From Desulfovibrio sp. (GTDB lineage: Bacteria; Desulfobacterota; Desulfovibrionia; Desulfovibrionales; Desulfovibrionaceae), in the NCBI GenBank assembly GCA_031270875.1, contig JAISXC010000154.1, forward strand, positions 1 to 7,161: 7,161 nucleotides of DNA, given 5' to 3'. The position numbers and the translations under genes were made by a program. This document shows, piece after piece, positions 6,201 to 7,161 of this stretch. How positions within the stretch are numbered: the stretch's first letter is position 1; each line of letters opens with the position of its first letter. The notes beneath the pieces are model-generated. The model saw nothing but the letters and a program-made list of their open reading frames with translations, was not told where the DNA came from and made no database searches.

Positions 6201-6647
6201 TTACATCTTTACTACTTGCCTAAGGTGAAATGGTTCATGGAGTTTCGTCTTCTTGCAACCATCGGCTCCTTATTCTTTACCGTGCCGTTCAGTATCTGGC
6301 TCTGCGCGTCCGCCGGCCCTGATCCTATTAGCGGCGTACATGCCGCCGGTAATGGAGCTACCGCTATCGCACTATGTTTCTGCGCCGGATTTGTCATTGA
6401 TCTTTGTCGTTGGCCTAGACAACCAAATGAGGACCATATTCAGGATTATGGTGACCAAGCCCAGGGCAATCAAGAGAAGTCCAGCGGTATCTTCGTGTAT
6501 CTATTTTTGGGGAGCCCCGTTCTCATTGTGTTCCTTGACGGTCTTTTGTGGCCAGAAAGCGATCTGGAGGACTCTAAGAAAAAACATGAGTATGCCAAGG
6601 ATAAAGAACCCCTGTCCAACGGAAACAATAGGTTCAATAACAGTTAG
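6195..6647 (+). CDS. Putative 150-aa membrane protein, in conflict with an antisense ORF
   Basis: Not recognised. The GTG at 6195 is preferred over the TTG at 6192: it lies 7 bp after GGGAAGG (6181-6187) and overlaps the preceding stop as GTGA. Three hydrophobic stretches could span the membrane: RLLATIGSLFFTVPFSIWL (near 18-36), ATAIALCFCAGFVIDL (near 55-70) and IFVYLFLGSPVLIVFL (near 98-113). A hydrophilic segment separates the second and third, and the C-terminus is charged. The 3' two-thirds is read in exact codon register opposite an antisense ORF (6372-6779), which mirrors its hydropathy, so one of the two may be a shadow in that part. Strand, coupling and the repeated start module favour this ORF. 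The antisense frame looks at least as protein-like after ~6400. A real 5' part joined to an inverted segment is another option. Confidence 0.5.
   Translation: MKLHLYYLPKVKWFMEFRLLATIGSLFFTVPFSIWLCASAGPDPISGVHAAGNGATAIALCFCAGFVIDLCRWPRQPNEDHIQDYGDQAQGNQEKSSGIFVYLFLGSPVLIVFLDGLLWPESDLEDSKKKHEYAKDKEPLSNGNNRFNNS
6372..6500 (-). pseudogene. Continuation of the antisense membrane-protein frame beyond an amber stop
   Basis: Directly after the TAG at 6501-6503, the same minus-strand frame stays open for 42 more codons. It encodes a short polar lead (IHEDT), a clean transmembrane-like segment GLLLIALGLVTIILNMVLIW and a polar tail (SRPTTKINDKSGAET), then a second TAG (6372-6374). No start codon lies at its head. 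It looks like the natural third helix and C-terminus of the upstream 92-aa ORF, separated by a nonsense mutation. Readthrough is possible but has no supporting signal. Chance is the remaining alternative, because the + strand frame opposite also reads open. Confidence 0.35.
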
Positions 6648-6779
6648 CGGCACTTTTACTCCAGGCGCTACAACGCCATATGGCGCAAGCATAAGTGTCG
6701 CTCCGAGAATGATAAATAATATTGGTTTCATAAAAGGTTCATCCCATATGGCTAGTAGAAATTTGACTATAGGTTCCAT
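6501..6779 (-). CDS. Putative 92-aa small membrane protein on the minus strand, possibly nonsense-truncated
   Basis: Not recognised by family. The ATG (complement of 6777-6779) has a strong AAGGAG ribosome binding site (complement of 6790-6795) 10 bp upstream. The sequence starts MEPIVKFLLAIWDEPF, followed by two convincing hydrophobic helices: KPILFIILGATLMLAPYGVV (18-37) and GQGFFILGILMFFLRVLQI (55-73). A polar loop (PQKTVKEHNENGAPQK) leads to a TAG, and the frame then continues with a third helix (6372-6500 entry). An intact ancestor would be ~135 aa with three or four helices. It overlaps the + strand 150-aa ORF antisense in codon register and points away from the 71-aa gene. A TTGACA (complement of 6811-6816) lies upstream but has no matching -10 before the ribosome binding site, so the promoter is unclear. 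Confidence 0.45.
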   Translation of the reverse strand: MEPIVKFLLAIWDEPFMKPILFIILGATLMLAPYGVVAPGVKVPLTVIEPIVSVGQGFFILGILMFFLRVLQIAFWPQKTVKEHNENGAPQK

Positions 6780-6922
6780 ATTTCCCGGTCTCCTTATGGT
6801 TTTTTGTTCTTGTCAACTCAAACATACCACGGGGGCCGGGAAACCTTCAAGCAGCGAAACAACCCTTTTGGATTGTCGCCGGGGCGTATTGCAGAGAGAA
6901 CATTCAACAGACCTATAAGCAG

Positions 6923-6954
6923 GAGACACAATGAAAAAGTTAAAGATTAACTAT
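6923..6954 (+). repeat. Direct repeat R2, copy 2 (32 bp)
   Basis: Identical to 5767-5798, 1156 bp downstream of it. Here it forms the ribosome binding site and first eight codons of the intact 71-aa gene, so this is probably the parental copy. Confidence 0.95.
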
Positions 6955-7146
6955 GCGAGAGTTGTCGTATCTGGTTTTCTCCTGACTTATTTGGTCAAAA
7001 TTCTCCTTCTCTTAGGTGGTTTTATCTCGATGAAAACAGCATATATATTGTTTCTGATCTGCGTCTCCCCTCTTCTTGTAATATTCTTTATTGTCGCTGC
7101 TTTTAGTCCACCCTCCTTTTTTGAAAATAATCAGGATTTAAAATAA
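6931..7146 (+). CDS. Unrecognised 71-aa two-helix membrane protein
   Basis: The ATG at 6931 follows AGGAG (6921-6925) at a suitable distance. The product has a basic N-terminus (MKKLKINYAR) and two strongly hydrophobic segments, VVVSGFLLTYLVKILLLLGG (11-30) and AYILFLICVSPLLVIFFIVA (37-56), joined by a very short loop. A polar tail, FFENNQDLK, ends the protein. This predicts a hairpin inner-membrane protein with both ends probably cytoplasmic. Hydrophobic small proteins of this size include holins, immunity proteins and toxin-like peptides, but no signature selects one. Its 5' end is duplicated at 5767. The 151 bp between this gene and the minus-strand ATG (6780-6930) holds both ribosome binding sites; a TATAAG at 6914-6919 is a possible -10 with only a weak -35 (TTGCAG, 6889-6894). 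Confidence 0.65.
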   Translation: MKKLKINYARVVVSGFLLTYLVKILLLLGGFISMKTAYILFLICVSPLLVIFFIVAAFSPPSFFENNQDLK

Positions 7147-7161
7147 CTGGCAGGATAATAC

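Noticed and set aside
6811..6816. Perfect TTGACA (-35 consensus) on the minus strand upstream of the 92-aa ORF
   Set aside because: At a 17-bp spacing the -10 would be GGAGAC, inside the ribosome binding site. No acceptable -10 exists, so I did not call a promoter.
6253..6918. 221-codon + strand open frame beginning with TTG
   Set aside because: No ribosome binding site upstream. It runs out of frame through the better-supported 6195 ORF, the minus-strand ORF and the intergenic region, with a non-natural Ser/Pro/Cys-rich composition.
3744..6954. CRISPR array or transposon terminal repeats as an explanation for the short repeats
   Set aside because: There are only two copies of each, in direct orientation, 1-2.4 kb apart and overlapping coding starts. 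No regular spacers, inverted ends or transposase are present.

Overview
The window joins a conserved housekeeping block to an accessory segment that looks horizontally acquired. The first ~3.1 kb is GC-rich and carries the 3' part of leuS (leucyl-tRNA synthetase) and a complete holA (DNA polymerase III delta subunit), 3 bp apart on the + strand. The protein sequences and the leuS-holA pairing resemble Desulfovibrionaceae (sulfate-reducing Desulfobacterota). That placement is inferred from memory of the family; nothing in the window proves it.

Both base composition and gene content change after holA. The spacer (3082-3317) is AT-rich. It holds an imperfect inverted repeat, a perfect-stem intrinsic terminator (3188-3226) and a plausible sigma70-type promoter (TTGAGA-17-TTTAAT). 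That promoter would drive a rightward run of genes: an unrecognised 140-aa protein with an acidic tail, then a 618-aa phage-type cytosine-C5 DNA methyltransferase. No restriction endonuclease is visible next to the methyltransferase. Its region between catalytic motifs VIII and X contains seven degenerate motif-IX-like repeats.

The last ~1.45 kb (5713-7161) is AT-richer and mosaic. It has a 17-codon ORF with a very strong ribosome binding site, a truncated copy of a gene start, an unrecognised 123-aa soluble protein, a coupled hydrophobic 150-aa ORF, an antisense 92-aa membrane-protein ORF whose frame continues past an amber stop, and a 71-aa two-helix membrane protein. Two pairs of near-perfect direct repeats are interleaved through the accessory segment: 31 bp at 3744/6170 and 32 bp at 5767/6923. 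All four copies sit at ORF starts or junctions, which suggests the small genes were shuffled by recombination at short shared junctions.

No integrase, transposase, tRNA, CRISPR array or phage structural gene is visible, so the type of mobile element cannot be named. The housekeeping genes act in translation and replication. The accessory genes probably form a modification-plus-membrane-protein cassette of unknown purpose.
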